From Lachnospiraceae bacterium (GTDB lineage: Bacteria; Bacillota; Clostridia; Lachnospirales; Lachnospiraceae): DNA of 36,031 bases. This document shows, one piece after another, positions 26,579-35,965 of the stretch (position 1 is the stretch's first letter; every line of letters begins with the position of its first letter). The translations under genes were made by a program, and so were the position numbers. Location of the stretch: NCBI GenBank assembly GCA_029225065.1, contig JAQXVT010000044.1, positions 1 to 36,031 of the forward strand. The letters are read 5' to 3'. Under the pieces are notes generated by a model. That model saw only the letters and a program-made list of their open reading frames with translations, had not been told where the DNA came from and did no database searches.

Positions 26579-29089
26579 GTGGAAGATACAATATTTGACC
26601 AGGTCCATGAGGTTGACCTGAAAAAAACGATGGAAGAGTCGTACATCGACTATGCGATGAGCGTTATTTCACAGCGTGCGCTTCCGGATGTAAGAGACGG
26701 ACTGAAGCCGGTACAGCGCCGTGTGCTTTATTCCATGATCGAGCTGAACAACGGGCCGGACAAGCCGCACAGAAAATGTGCGCGTATTGTCGGTGATACG
26801 ATGGGTAAATATCATCCGCACGGCGACAGTTCCATTTACGGTGCACTCGTAAATATGGCGCAGGAATGGTCGACGCGTTATCCGCTTGTCGACGGACACG
26901 GCAACTTCGGTTCTGTCGACGGAGACGGTGCGGCTGCGATGCGTTATACCGAGGCGAGACTGAGCAAAATTTCGATGGAGATGCTGGCGGATATCGGAAA
27001 AGATACCGTGGACTTTGTACCGAACTTTGACGAGACTGAGAAGGAGCCGACCGTGCTTCCTGCGCGTTTTCCGAACCTTCTGGTAAACGGAACGAACGGA
27101 ATCGCTGTCGGTATGGCGACGAATATTCCGCCGCACAATCTGCGCGAGGTCATCGGAGCAGTCATCAAAATGATCGACAACCGCATCGAAGAGGGCAGAG
27201 AGACGGATATGGAGGAAATCCTGGAGATCATCAAGGGACCGGATTTCCCGACGAGTGCACAGATTCTCGGAAGACGCGGCATTGAGGAAGCGTACCGCAC
27301 CGGAAAGGGAAAAATCCGGGTGCGCGCTGTGACGAATATCGAGTCCATGCCGAACGGCAAGAGCCGCATCATCGTGACTGAGATTCCGTATATGGTAAAT
27401 AAGGCGCGCCTGATCGAAAAAATGGCGGAGCTGGTAAGAGATAAAAAGATTGACGGTATCACGGCGATCACGGACGAGTCGAACCGTGAGGGTATGCGGA
27501 TCAACATTGAGCTGCGCAGAGATGCAAATGCAAACGTAGTGCTCAATCAGCTCTACAAGCATACGCAGCTGCAGGATACGTTCGGTGTGATCATGCTCGC
27601 GCTTGTCAACAACGAGCCGAAGACGCTGAACCTCAAGGAAATGCTGACGTACTACATCCGTCACCAGGAAGATGTTGTCACCAGAAGAACGAAATACGAG
27701 CTGAACAAGGCAGAGGAGCGTGCTCACATCCTGCAGGGACTGCTGATTGCGCTTGACAATATCGACGAAGTCATCAAGATCATCCGCGGGTCGGAGAACA
27801 CGCCGGCTGCAAAGGCGGGACTGATTGAGCGCTTCGGTTTAAGCGATGCGCAGGCTCAGGCAATCGTGGACATGAGACTGCGTACACTGACCGGTCTGGA
27901 ACGCGAGAAGCTGGAGGCAGAGTATCAGGAGCTGTTAAAGAAAATCGAAGAGTACCGTGCAATTCTTGCAGATGAGAACCTGCTGCTTGGTGTCATCAAA
28001 AAAGAGATCCAGATTATCAGCGACAAGTACGGCGATGACCGCCGCACGAGCATCGAGCGCGACGTGTTTGATTTAACGACCGAGGATCTGATCCCGGATG
28101 AGAACGTGGTCATCACGATGACGAAGCTCGGCTACATCAAGCGCATGACACCGGACAACTTCAAGAGCCAGAACCGCGGCGGCAAGGGCATCAAGGGCAT
28201 GCAGACGCTGGAGGATGACTACATAGAAGAACTGCTGATGACGAGCACGCACCATTATCTGATGTTCTTTACGAATCAGGGAAGAGTGTACCGTCTGAAG
28301 GGCTATGAGATTCCGGAGGCGAGCCGTACGGCGCGCGGTACCGCGATCATCAACCTGCTCCAGCTGATGCCGGGCGAGAAGATCACGGCGCTGATCCCGA
28401 TCCGGGAGTACAAGGAAGGCCGTTTCCTGTTTATGGCAACAAAGAAGGGACTGGTAAAGAAAACGCCGATCACGGATTTCGCAAATGTGAGAAAAACTGG
28501 TCTGGCTGCCATTACTCTCCGTGATGACGATGAATTGATCGAGGTTAAATTTACAAACAATAAAAAGGACATCCTGCTTGTGACGAAATACGGACAGTGC
28601 ATCCGCTTCCACGAGACGGATGTGCGCAAGACCGGCCGTTCGTCGATGGGTGTCATCGGAATGAACCTTTCCGACGGCGACGAGGTCGTTGCAATGCAGA
28701 TGGATACGCAGGGAGAGTACCTGCTGATCGCATCGGAGTACGGCATGGGCAAGCTGACGGAAATGTCGGAGTTTACGGCGCAGAACCGCGGCGGCAAGGG
28801 TATTAAATGCTATAAGATCCTTGAGAAGACCGGAAATGTGGTCGGAGCCAAGGCCGTGCATATGGACAATGATATTATGATGATCAGCACAGAGGGCATC
28901 ATTATTCAGATGGCGTGTGAGGATATTTCGGTGCTCGGCCGTGTGACGAGCGGAGTGAAACTGATGAGCCTTGATCCGGAGAAGGATGTGAAGGTGGCGA
29001 GCATCGCACGTGTGAAGGATTCCGCGAAGAAGACGGAAGAGGATACACTGAAATCACTCGAAGAGGAACTGAAGAAAGAGGAATCATAA
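26579..29089 (+). CDS. gyrA: DNA gyrase subunit A (GTG start)
   Basis: The 836-residue cleavage-religation subunit. The start is GTG, set by AGGAGG seven bases upstream. The catalytic Tyr is Y123 in [11 protein letters not shown]. The quinolone region reads HGDSSIYG (81-88): the E. coli Ser83 equivalent is Ser84, but the Asp87 equivalent is Gly88. The C-terminal beta-pinwheel has the GyrA-box-like QNRGGKG twice, the mark of gyrase and not topoisomerase IV. The end is a charged Lys/Glu tail. It closes the gyrBA pair three bases before murT. Confidence 0.97.
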   Translation: MEDTIFDQVHEVDLKKTMEESYIDYAMSVISQRALPDVRDGLKPVQRRVLYSMIELNNGPDKPHRKCARIVGDTMGKYHPHGDSSIYGALVNMAQEWSTRYPLVDGHGNFGSVDGDGAAAMRYTEARLSKISMEMLADIGKDTVDFVPNFDETEKEPTVLPARFPNLLVNGTNGIAVGMATNIPPHNLREVIGAVIKMIDNRIEEGRETDMEEILEIIKGPDFPTSAQILGRRGIEEAYRTGKGKIRVRAVTNIESMPNGKSRIIVTEIPYMVNKARLIEKMAELVRDKKIDGITAITDESNREGMRINIELRRDANANVVLNQLYKHTQLQDTFGVIMLALVNNEPKTLNLKEMLTYYIRHQEDVVTRRTKYELNKAEERAHILQGLLIALDNIDEVIKIIRGSENTPAAKAGLIERFGLSDAQAQAIVDMRLRTLTGLEREKLEAEYQELLKKIEEYRAILADENLLLGVIKKEIQIISDKYGDDRRTSIERDVFDLTTEDLIPDENVVITMTKLGYIKRMTPDNFKSQNRGGKGIKGMQTLEDDYIEELLMTSTHHYLMFFTNQGRVYRLKGYEIPEASRTARGTAIINLLQLMPGEKITALIPIREYKEGRFLFMATKKGLVKKTPITDFANVRKTGLAAITLRDDDELIEVKFTNNKKDILLVTKYGQCIRFHETDVRKTGRSSMGVIGMNLSDGDEVVAMQMDTQGEYLLIASEYGMGKLTEMSEFTAQNRGGKGIKCYKILEKTGNVVGAKAVHMDNDIMMISTEGIIIQMACEDISVLGRVTSGVKLMSLDPEKDVKVASIARVKDSAKKTEEDTLKSLEEELKKEES

Positions 29090-29092
29090 GAC

Positions 29093-30433
29093 ATGAGGGT
29101 ACGAAGGCTGCTTGCCATATGGACTGCAAAGCTTGTGAGCACTGGCTGTAAGCTGGCCGGAAAGCAGGGCGTGACACTGGCGGGAAAGATCGCATTGAAG
29201 ATTGATCCGAACATACTGCACGACCTTGCCGGACAGGTGCGCGAAAAGATTTTTGTGGTCTGCGGCACAAACGGAAAGACAACTACAAACAATCTGCTGT
29301 GCTCTGCGATCGAGTCAGAGGGGAAAAAGCTGGTCTGCAATCATACCGGCTCCAACATGCTGGATGGTGTGGCGGCGGCTTTTGTCCTCGCGGCAAAGAA
29401 TAACGGAAAGCTGGATGCGGATTACGCGAGCATTGAGATCGACGAGGCATCGACGGTGCGCGTGTTCCCGCATTTTAAGCCGGATTACATGGTGCTGACG
29501 AACCTGTTCCGCGATCAGCTCGACCGCTACGGCGAGATCGACATCACGATGAAACTTTTAGACCGGGCGATAAAGATGGCGCCAAAGATGAAGGTGATCG
29601 TGAACGGGGACGATGCACTTTCCGCCTATCTTGCGATGGAGAGCGGAAATGCGTATGTGACCTACGGTATCCCAGGTAAGGTATTTGAGCAGAAGGAGAC
29701 GGGGGAGATTCGTGAGGGACGGTTCTGCAAGCGGTGCGGAGAACGGCTTTCCTATGACTTTTATCATTACAGCCAGCTGGGCAGCTATCACTGCCCGAAA
29801 TGCGGCTTTGCAAGGCCGGAGGCTGATTTTGCGGCGGAAGCGATCGACATGACGCACGGACTGAAATTTGAGGTCCGGGAAAAAGACGGAAGAGTCGCTC
29901 CGATCGAAGTTAATTATCAGGGATTTTACAACATTTACAATATTCTGGCGGCGTACAGCGCGGCGCGCACCGGCGGACTTGAGCTCGCTCATTTTGAAAA
30001 AGTGCTGCAGGAATTCAATCCGCAGAACGGCCGGATGGAGCATTTTACGATCAAAAATACCGAGGTTGTGCTGAATCTTGCAAAGAACCCGGCGGGCTTC
30101 AATCAGAATATCTCAGCGGTGATGGAGGATGAAAAGGATAAGGACATCATCATCGTAATCAATGACAACGCGCAGGACGGCACGGATATTTCGTGGCTCT
30201 GGGATGTAGATTTTGACCGGTTTTCGGATCCGTCGATCCGCTCGATCACGGTCAGCGGCATAAGATGCCAGGATATGCGGCTTCGCATGAAGTACGTGGA
30301 TATTCCATGTCAGCTGGAAGCGGACGTCGAGACGGCAATCCGGAAACGGGTACAGGACGGCTGCGGTTCGCTCTATGTGCTGGTCAATTATACAGCGCTG
30401 TTTTCGACAAGAGCGATACTGGCAAAGATGTAA
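29093..30433 (+). CDS. murT: Lipid II isoglutaminyl synthase subunit MurT
   Basis: A Mur-ligase-like protein that, with GatD, amidates D-Glu of lipid II to D-isoglutamine in peptidoglycan precursors. The 446 residues have an ATP loop CGTNGKTTT at 57-65, a central ligase core and an inserted zinc ribbon with Cys212, Cys215, Cys234 and Cys237 (CKRC, CPKC). The C-terminal DUF1727 region carries NDNAQDGTDISW (357-368), which includes the conserved Asp that completes the GatD triad. The start follows gyrA by three bases. It is co-transcribed with gatD, 23 bases away. Confidence 0.93.
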   Translation: MRVRRLLAIWTAKLVSTGCKLAGKQGVTLAGKIALKIDPNILHDLAGQVREKIFVVCGTNGKTTTNNLLCSAIESEGKKLVCNHTGSNMLDGVAAAFVLAAKNNGKLDADYASIEIDEASTVRVFPHFKPDYMVLTNLFRDQLDRYGEIDITMKLLDRAIKMAPKMKVIVNGDDALSAYLAMESGNAYVTYGIPGKVFEQKETGEIREGRFCKRCGERLSYDFYHYSQLGSYHCPKCGFARPEADFAAEAIDMTHGLKFEVREKDGRVAPIEVNYQGFYNIYNILAAYSAARTGGLELAHFEKVLQEFNPQNGRMEHFTIKNTEVVLNLAKNPAGFNQNISAVMEDEKDKDIIIVINDNAQDGTDISWLWDVDFDRFSDPSIRSITVSGIRCQDMRLRMKYVDIPCQLEADVETAIRKRVQDGCGSLYVLVNYTALFSTRAILAKM

Positions 30434-30456
30434 ATGGAAATTCAGGAGGAAGCATC

Positions 30457-31194
30457 ATGAAACTGAAGATTGGACATTTGTATCCGGATCTGCTGAATCT
30501 GTACGGAGACCGGGGGAATATCCAGTGCATGAAGAAGCGGTGTGAGTGGCGCGGAATCGAGGCGGAGGTACAGGAATTTGAGCTCGACGATCCGGTGGAT
30601 TTTTCTTCGCTTGATATTGTGCTGCTCGGCGGCGGTTCAGACCGGGAGCAGATGCTGGTCTGCGAAAAGCTGCGCGGGATAAAGAAGAGCTTTCGGGATT
30701 ACGTGGAGGACGGCGGAAGTGTGATTGCGGTCTGCGGTGGCTATCAGCTGCTAGGCCATTATTACGATACAGATGACGGGCGGATCGAGGGACTTTCGCT
30801 TGTGGATCTTTATACGGAGCAGGGAAGTCCGCGTCTCATCTCAAACATCGTGATTCAAAATGAGGCTCTGGAGCTTCCGATTGTCGGGTTTGAGAATCAT
30901 GGAGGCAGGACGTACATCAATGACAATCAGCCGCTGGGCCGGGTACTCTATGGCTATGGCAATAATGAACAGGATAAGGCAGAGGGTGTGCTTTATAAAA
31001 ATGTGATCGGTACGTATCTGCACGGGCCGCTCCTGCCAAAGAATCCGCACGTCTGCGACCTGCTCCTGTCAAATGCACTGGAGCGAAAGTACGGCGTGAA
31101 CGAGCTTGCACCGCTTGATGATGCGCAGGAGCTGGAGGCTAATCGGTATATCGTGGATCGGTTTGTATCCGGATCAGAGGGGCGGAAACGCTGA
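30457..31194 (+). CDS. gatD: Lipid II isoglutaminyl synthase glutaminase GatD
   Basis: A class I glutamine amidotransferase-like subunit that releases ammonia from Gln for MurT. In 245 residues, Cys93 in AVCGGYQLLG is the nucleophile and His189 in GTYLHGPLLPKNP is the base, matching the family layout. The N terminus IGHLYPDLLNLYGDRGN is characteristic. AGGAGG before ATG fixes the start; the frame is open further upstream inside murT but without support. The products would act at the cytoplasmic membrane face on lipid II. Confidence 0.94.
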   Translation: MKLKIGHLYPDLLNLYGDRGNIQCMKKRCEWRGIEAEVQEFELDDPVDFSSLDIVLLGGGSDREQMLVCEKLRGIKKSFRDYVEDGGSVIAVCGGYQLLGHYYDTDDGRIEGLSLVDLYTEQGSPRLISNIVIQNEALELPIVGFENHGGRTYINDNQPLGRVLYGYGNNEQDKAEGVLYKNVIGTYLHGPLLPKNPHVCDLLLSNALERKYGVNELAPLDDAQELEANRYIVDRFVSGSEGRKR

Positions 31195-31260
31195 AGCTGT
31201 CAGGGCAACTGATACAGGAAAGCAGCGAAGTGGATGATACTGCAGCAAAGTTGAGAATAT

Positions 31261-31289
31261 TTGACGTTTTTATAAAAATGTCATGATAA
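31261..31289 (+). promoter_or_regulatory. metK promoter overlapping a palindrome
   Basis: TTGACG, a 17-base spacer and TGATAA lie just upstream of the SAM-I leader. The spacer falls within a 20-bp near-perfect palindrome (31263-31282, GACG-TTTTTATAAAAA-TGTC, one mismatched pair), so a dimeric regulator could bind here. Confidence 0.5.
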
Positions 31290-31385
31290 ACTACTTGACA
31301 AACAGGAAGAAACGCTGTAGGTTATATCAGAACTGATTAACAGAAGCTTAATTGAAGTCAGGAACCAAACAAGATAAATGCTTTT

Positions 31386-31485
31386 CTCTTATTCAGAGTG
31401 GTGGAGGTACATAGGACCTGCGAAGCCACGGCAACCCCGTTTATGGAAGGTGCCAACCTGAGCGAGTAAACTCGAACAATAAGGG
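31386..31485 (+). ncRNA. SAM-I (S-box) riboswitch aptamer
   Basis: Conserved S-box elements appear in order: P1 5' strand CTCTTATT (31386-31393), AGAGTGGTGGAGG, GCGAAGCCACGGCAACC, AAGGTGCCAACCTG and the GAGCGAG...CTCGAAC arm, then P1 3' strand AATAAGGG (31478-31485). SAM binding stabilises P1. AATAA of P1 can otherwise pair with TTATT at about 31500-31504, just before the terminator, a possible antiterminator. It controls metK, so SAM would repress its own synthesis. Confidence 0.95.
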
Positions 31486-31505
31486 GATTTGATGAGTGAT
31501 TATTG

Positions 31506-31533
31506 AGTCCGCCTTTTTGAGGCGGACTTTTTT
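31506..31533 (+). terminator. Riboswitch-controlled terminator
   Basis: AGTCCGCC (31506-31513) and GGCGGACT (31521-31528) form an 8-bp stem with loop TTTTTGA, followed by a T run. It is the expression platform of the SAM-I riboswitch. Confidence 0.92.
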
Positions 31534-31575
31534 CAGGGAAAAAGCATACCACAGGACAAAGAAAGGAATAGACGT

Positions 31576-32763
31576 ATGGACAAGAGATTATTTACATCCG
31601 AATCCGTAACAGAAGGACATCCGGATAAAATGTGCGACCAGATTTCTGATGCGATTCTGGACGCACTGATGGAGCAGGACCCGATGAGCCGTGTAGCCTG
31701 CGAGACAGCAACGACGACCGGCCTGGTACTGGTTATGGGCGAGATCACGACGAAGGCATATGTGGACATTCAGAAGATCGTCCGCGATACAATCCGTGAG
31801 ATCGGCTACACAAGAGGAAAATATGGATTTGACGCAGATACCTGTGCAGTCATCACAGCAATCGACGAGCAGTCTACGGATATCGCGATGGGCGTTGACA
31901 AGGCTCTTGAAGCAAAAGAGAATCAGATGAATGACGAGGAGATCGAGGCAATCGGTGCCGGAGATCAGGGTATGATGTTCGGCTATGCGACAAACGAGAC
32001 TGAGGAGTACATGCCGTATCCGATCGCACTGGCCCAGAAGCTGGCACTTCAGCTGACCAAGGTGCGCAAGGATGGTACACTGACCTACCTGCGTCCGGAC
32101 GGAAAGACACAGGTTACAGTCGAGTACGATGAGAACGGCAAGCCGGCAAGACTGGATGCAGTTGTTCTTTCCACACAGCATGATCCGGAAGTGACACAGG
32201 AGCAGATCCACGCAGACATTAAGAAGTATGTATTTGATGAGATCCTTCCGCAGGATATGGTAGATGAGAACACAAAGTTCTTTGTAAACCCGACCGGACG
32301 TTTCGTCATCGGCGGACCGCACGGAGACAGCGGACTGACCGGACGTAAGATCATCGTAGACACCTACGGCGGATACGGAAGACACGGCGGCGGAGCATTC
32401 TCCGGAAAGGACTGCACAAAGGTAGACCGTTCCGCAGCGTATGCAGCGCGCTATGTGGCAAAGAACATTGTTGCAGCAGGACTGGCTGACAAGTGTGAGA
32501 TTCAGCTTTCCTATGCAATCGGTGTGGCAAGACCGACTTCTGTCATGGCAGATACATTCGGTACCGGAAAGGTATCGGACGAGAAGCTGACAGAGATCGT
32601 TCGTGATCACTTCGATCTGCGTCCGGCAGGCATCATCAAGATGCTGGACCTGCGCCGTCCGATCTACAAGCAGACGGCAGCATACGGACATTTCGGCCGT
32701 CATGATCTGGATCTTCCGTGGGAGAAGCTGGATAAGGTGGACGATCTGAAGAAGTATCTGTAA
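31576..32763 (+). CDS. metK: S-adenosylmethionine synthetase
   Basis: Makes SAM from methionine and ATP. The 395 residues show the family signatures: [23 protein letters not shown] near the N terminus, [12 protein letters not shown] (about 127-138, ATP site), [13 protein letters not shown] and [16 protein letters not shown]. The usual catalytic His (in GHPDK) and metal Asp are present. AAGGAA lies before the ATG. Expression is under the SAM-I riboswitch, and a terminator hairpin follows. Confidence 0.97.
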   Translation: MDKRLFTSESVTEGHPDKMCDQISDAILDALMEQDPMSRVACETATTTGLVLVMGEITTKAYVDIQKIVRDTIREIGYTRGKYGFDADTCAVITAIDEQSTDIAMGVDKALEAKENQMNDEEIEAIGAGDQGMMFGYATNETEEYMPYPIALAQKLALQLTKVRKDGTLTYLRPDGKTQVTVEYDENGKPARLDAVVLSTQHDPEVTQEQIHADIKKYVFDEILPQDMVDENTKFFVNPTGRFVIGGPHGDSGLTGRKIIVDTYGGYGRHGGGAFSGKDCTKVDRSAAYAARYVAKNIVAAGLADKCEIQLSYAIGVARPTSVMADTFGTGKVSDEKLTEIVRDHFDLRPAGIIKMLDLRRPIYKQTAAYGHFGRHDLDLPWEKLDKVDDLKKYL

Positions 32764-32793
32764 GAACTGAAATCGTAATATAGAAATGGGAGG

Positions 32794-32819
32794 GGCGGCA
32801 TCTGCGGATGCCGTCTTTT
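32794..32819 (+). terminator. metK terminator
   Basis: GGCGGCATC and GATGCCGTC form a 9-bp stem (one G-U) around TGCG, followed by TTTT, 30 bases beyond the metK stop. Confidence 0.85.
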
Positions 32820-32925
32820 CTGGTTCCCGGATATTCAGAGCAGGCCGCAGCACAGCTGTCTTTACCTGAAGATCTGAACCGGTTTACAAAATTTTTATAA
32901 ATATATTGATTGTTTAGAGGAAATG

Positions 32926-32946
32926 GCGTTTCGAGTGTGTTATACT
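32926..32946 (+). promoter_or_regulatory. Extended -10 promoter for the two-component operon
   Basis: TGTTATACT, a TGn-extended -10 with TATACT at 32941-32946, lies 38 bases before the kinase ATG. No good -35 is seen at 17 bases, as is usual for extended -10 promoters. The rest of the 221-base metK-kinase gap holds the metK terminator and AT-rich DNA. Confidence 0.45.
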
Positions 32947-32984
32947 CAAAAGGATAAGATGATGGGAACGGAAGGAAATGTGAG

Positions 32985-34475
32985 ATGAAATTAAAGACAA
33001 GGCTGATCATCGCATTTTTTGTGATTCTGTTTGTGCCATTTCTGATGTTTGGAATTGCGTTTTTCGGATTTTCAAAGTATCAGATGCAGGCAATCGAGCA
33101 GAGCTACGGTGTGCCGGTATCGTGGGATACGATGTCGGATACGATGCAGGTGATCGGAAAATCGACAGAGACGGTATTTAAGGAACTGAAAACGCAGGCG
33201 GATAAAAATCCGGATCAGTTTCTGGATGAAGCATATCTTGGACAGATCAATCTTGAACTGAAGGAGAAGCCGGCGTATCTGCTTGTGCGCAAGGGAGATA
33301 CGCTTTATTATAATGGCTCCGGGGAAAACGTCTCAAAGCTGTTTTCGGAGCTTCCGGCCTTTCGGGAATTCAGCAGCTCCTCAGATGGCGGCTCCTATAT
33401 CGGAAAGGATGTCAAGGCATTTGTCAAGCAGCTGGACGTGGAATTTTCGGATGGGAGTGAGGGAAGCGTCTTCATCATTTCCTCAACAAAGAATATTGTG
33501 ACACAGACGAAGCATTTGCTGATAGACCTTGTGATTTCAATTGTAGTGATCCTGTTTTTTACGGCTGCGCTTCTGACGCTCTGGATCTATACAGGAATCA
33601 ACACGCCGCTGAAAAAGCTCTCTGAGGCGACGGAGCGGATCAAGAATGAGGATTTCGATTTTGAATTAAATGAGACTGGGAAGGATGAGATCAGCGAGCT
33701 GTGCCGTGATTTTGACAAGATGCGCATTCGGCTGAAAAATCAGGCGGAGGAAAAAGAGGCGTTCGACCGGCAGAGCAAGGAGCTGATCAGCAATATTTCC
33801 CACGATCTGAAGACGCCGATCACGGCGGTGAAAGGATACGTGGAGGGAATCATGGACGGCGTGGCAGACACGCCGGAGAAAATGGATCGGTATATCCGGA
33901 CAATCTACGTCAAGGCAAACGATATGGATCGCCTCATCAACGAGCTGACGTTTTACTCGAAGATTGATACGAACCGCATTCCGTATCATTTTAACCAGCT
34001 GAATGTGACGGAATATTTTGATGACTGTGCAGACGATGTGGGGCTTGACCTGCGGGAACGCCAGATCACGTTTACGTACATCAATACGATCGATCCGGAT
34101 ACGATGATCATTGCGGATGCGGAGCAGCTGACGCGCGTCATCAACAACATCATCGGCAATTCCGTCAAATATATGGACAAATCGAAGAAGAAGGTGGAGC
34201 TGCGCGTAAAGGATGCCGGCGATTTTATTCAGGTGGAGATCGAGGACAACGGAAAAGGTATTCCTACAAGAGAGCTGGTATCGATTTTTGACCGGTTCTA
34301 CCGGACGGATACATCGCGAAATTCTGCGCAGGGCGGAAGCGGGATCGGATTGTCGATCGTGAAAAAGATTATTGAGGATCATGGAGGACGGATCTGGGCG
34401 AACAGCAAGCTTGGCGAGGGAACAACCATGAGTTTTGTTATCAGAAAATATCAGGAGGTACCTGTGAATGAGTAA
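32985..34475 (+). CDS. Sensor histidine kinase
   Basis: A 496-residue membrane kinase. The first membrane segment is at about 7-29, an extracytoplasmic sensor domain of about 145 residues follows (30-177, no recognised ligand motif), and the second membrane segment is at about 178-203. Then come a HAMP linker (NTPLKKLSEATERI), a HisKA domain with phosphoacceptor His273 in SNISHDLKTPITAVKGY, and a HATPase domain with NNIIGNSVKYMD, EDNGKGIP and GGSGIGLSIVKKIIEDHGG boxes. It is complete. It overlaps the response regulator gene by eight bases, so the two are translated together. The signal and targets are unknown. A cell-envelope role is possible but unsupported. Confidence 0.93.
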   Translation: MKLKTRLIIAFFVILFVPFLMFGIAFFGFSKYQMQAIEQSYGVPVSWDTMSDTMQVIGKSTETVFKELKTQADKNPDQFLDEAYLGQINLELKEKPAYLLVRKGDTLYYNGSGENVSKLFSELPAFREFSSSSDGGSYIGKDVKAFVKQLDVEFSDGSEGSVFIISSTKNIVTQTKHLLIDLVISIVVILFFTAALLTLWIYTGINTPLKKLSEATERIKNEDFDFELNETGKDEISELCRDFDKMRIRLKNQAEEKEAFDRQSKELISNISHDLKTPITAVKGYVEGIMDGVADTPEKMDRYIRTIYVKANDMDRLINELTFYSKIDTNRIPYHFNQLNVTEYFDDCADDVGLDLRERQITFTYINTIDPDTMIIADAEQLTRVINNIIGNSVKYMDKSKKKVELRVKDAGDFIQVEIEDNGKGIPTRELVSIFDRFYRTDTSRNSAQGGSGIGLSIVKKIIEDHGGRIWANSKLGEGTTMSFVIRKYQEVPVNE

Positions 34476-35157
34476 AATTTTGATCGTAGAGGATGAAGTG
34501 GCGATTGCCGATCTGGAGAAAGATTATCTGGAGCTTTCCGGATTTGCAGTGGAGATTGAAAATGACGGGGAGAACGGGCTGAAGCGTTCCCTGGAGGAAG
34601 ATTTTAATCTGATCATTCTTGATCTGATGCTTCCGGGGGTCGACGGTTTTGAAATCTGCCGTCAGATCAGAATGCGGAAAAATACACCGGTCATTATGGT
34701 GTCTGCAAAGAAGGATGACATTGACAAGATCCGTGGACTCGGACTTGGAGCGGATGATTACATGACGAAGCCATTCAGCCCGAGTGAGCTGGTAGCGCGT
34801 GTGAAAGCACACCTGGCACGGTATGAGCGCCTGGTAAACAGCAATGTGCAGGAGAATGACATCATTGAGGTGCGCGGCATCAAGATTGATAAGACGGCGC
34901 GCCGCGTCTGGGTCGATGGCGAGGAGCGGGCGTTTACGACGAAGGAGTTTGATCTGCTCACCTTCCTTGCACAGAATCCGAATCACGTATTCACGAAGGA
35001 AGAGCTGTTTCGCGAGATCTGGGATATGGAGTCGGTCGGCGATATTGCGACTGTCACCGTGCATATCAAAAAGATTCGTGAGAAGATCGAGAAGCAGTCC
35101 TCAAAGCCGCAGTATATCGAGACGATCTGGGGTGTGGGGTACCGCTTTAAGCTTTAA
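34468..35157 (+). CDS. OmpR-family response regulator
   Basis: A 229-residue DNA-binding regulator partnered with the kinase just upstream. The receiver domain holds acidic residues E8-E10 (VEDE), phosphoacceptor Asp52 (IILDLMLPGVDG) and Lys101 (MTKPF). The C-terminal winged helix (about 130-229) has the TTKEFDLLTFLAQNPNHVFT and VTVHIKKIREKIE motifs, ending IETIWGVGYRFKL, typical of OmpR/PhoB. AGGAGG precedes ATG within the kinase 3' end. The order kinase then regulator is the reverse of the commoner arrangement. Confidence 0.95.
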   Translation: MSKILIVEDEVAIADLEKDYLELSGFAVEIENDGENGLKRSLEEDFNLIILDLMLPGVDGFEICRQIRMRKNTPVIMVSAKKDDIDKIRGLGLGADDYMTKPFSPSELVARVKAHLARYERLVNSNVQENDIIEVRGIKIDKTARRVWVDGEERAFTTKEFDLLTFLAQNPNHVFTKEELFREIWDMESVGDIATVTVHIKKIREKIEKQSSKPQYIETIWGVGYRFKL

Positions 35158-35168
35158 AGTAAGTGTCA

Positions 35169-35264
35169 CATAAGCGCCTGCACATGAAAGAGATGACAAT
35201 GCATAAGTAATTGCGTATGAAAGAAAGGATAATGCATAAGTGATTGTGCATGAGTTGACAGATG
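35169..35264 (+). repeat. 33-bp tandem repeat reaching into the next start codon
   Basis: Units start with CATAAG at 35169, 35202 and 35235 (period exactly 33). Two are full length; the third is 30 bases and ends on the ATG of the pseudouridine synthase gene. Shared elements are CATAAG, ATTGYRYATGA and GACARTG-like ends. The whole 104-base gap is made of it, so the gene lacks a normal ribosome binding site. Confidence 0.7.
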
Positions 35265-35918
35265 CTAGATATCATATATGAAGATAAGGACAAGATTATA
35301 TTAAATAAGCCGGCAGGACAGCTTTCCCAGAGTGGAAAATCCTTTGAGACAGATCTTGTAAGCGAGGTGCTTACATATAGAAAAAGTAAGGGCGAGGAAA
35401 CCTATGCAGCTATTATTAACAGACTTGACCGTCCTGTAGCAGGACTTGTGCTTATGGCTAAGAATAAAAAAGAAGCAGCCAGACTTTCAGCACTTATGCA
35501 GAAGGAATCGTTTTGCAAACATTATCAGGTGCTTGTATGTGGAAAACCGGAAGCAGATAAGGGTGAGCTTGTGGATAATCTTCTTAAAGATGGAAAGAAG
35601 AATGAATCTAAGGTTGTGCCAGAGGGAACAGCTCAAGCAAAAGCAGCCAGACTCAGATATCGTCTTATATCATATGATGAGCAGACCAATATATCAAGGC
35701 TTGATATACACCTGATAACTGGAAGGCATCACCAGATAAGAGTACAGCTTGCGTCAAGAAATATGCCAGTTGTAGGTGATGCAAAGTATGGTGGTGAACG
35801 GGCTGTGACAGCAGCTGAAAGTGTTAATAATGGACATATAAAGCGGGGCTGCATTGCATTATGTGCAGTGAGCCTCACTATAGATGGAAAAACTTACGAA
35901 GCTATCCCGGAATTCTAA
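35262..35918 (+). CDS. RluA-family pseudouridine synthase
   Basis: A 218-residue enzyme that isomerises uridine to pseudouridine in rRNA or tRNA. The catalytic Asp56 lies in INRLDRPVAGLVLMAK (family HRLDxxTSG; here Asn replaces His). The KPAG at 16-19 and GRHHQIRVQLA motifs are present. No S4 domain precedes the catalytic domain. The start ATG has no clear ribosome binding site and lies at the end of a tandem repeat. Codons are AT-richer than the neighbours (many ATA, AGA, CTT), suggesting transfer from another genome or a different selective history. The exact RNA target cannot be read from the sequence. Confidence 0.88.
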   Translation: MLDIIYEDKDKIILNKPAGQLSQSGKSFETDLVSEVLTYRKSKGEETYAAIINRLDRPVAGLVLMAKNKKEAARLSALMQKESFCKHYQVLVCGKPEADKGELVDNLLKDGKKNESKVVPEGTAQAKAARLRYRLISYDEQTNISRLDIHLITGRHHQIRVQLASRNMPVVGDAKYGGERAVTAAESVNNGHIKRGCIALCAVSLTIDGKTYEAIPEF

Positions 35919-35965
35919 GCTGGGAAATTCACGAAGCTATCCCGAAATTCTAAGCTGCAAAAGCT
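35896..35965 (+). repeat. 35-bp tandem duplication at the gene's 3' end
   Basis: ACGAAGCTATCCCG, AATTCTAAGCTG and neighbouring bases occur at 35896-35930 and again at 35931-35965, with few changes. The first copy encodes the last codons and stop of the pseudouridine synthase; the second is non-coding. Beyond it, CCTTATGA and CTTGTGGAAT elements resemble repeats seen at 7150-7275. Confidence 0.7.

Noticed and set aside
31588-32853. 421-codon antisense frame under metK
   Set aside because: Shadow of metK, Cys/Leu/Arg-rich, with no support for translation.
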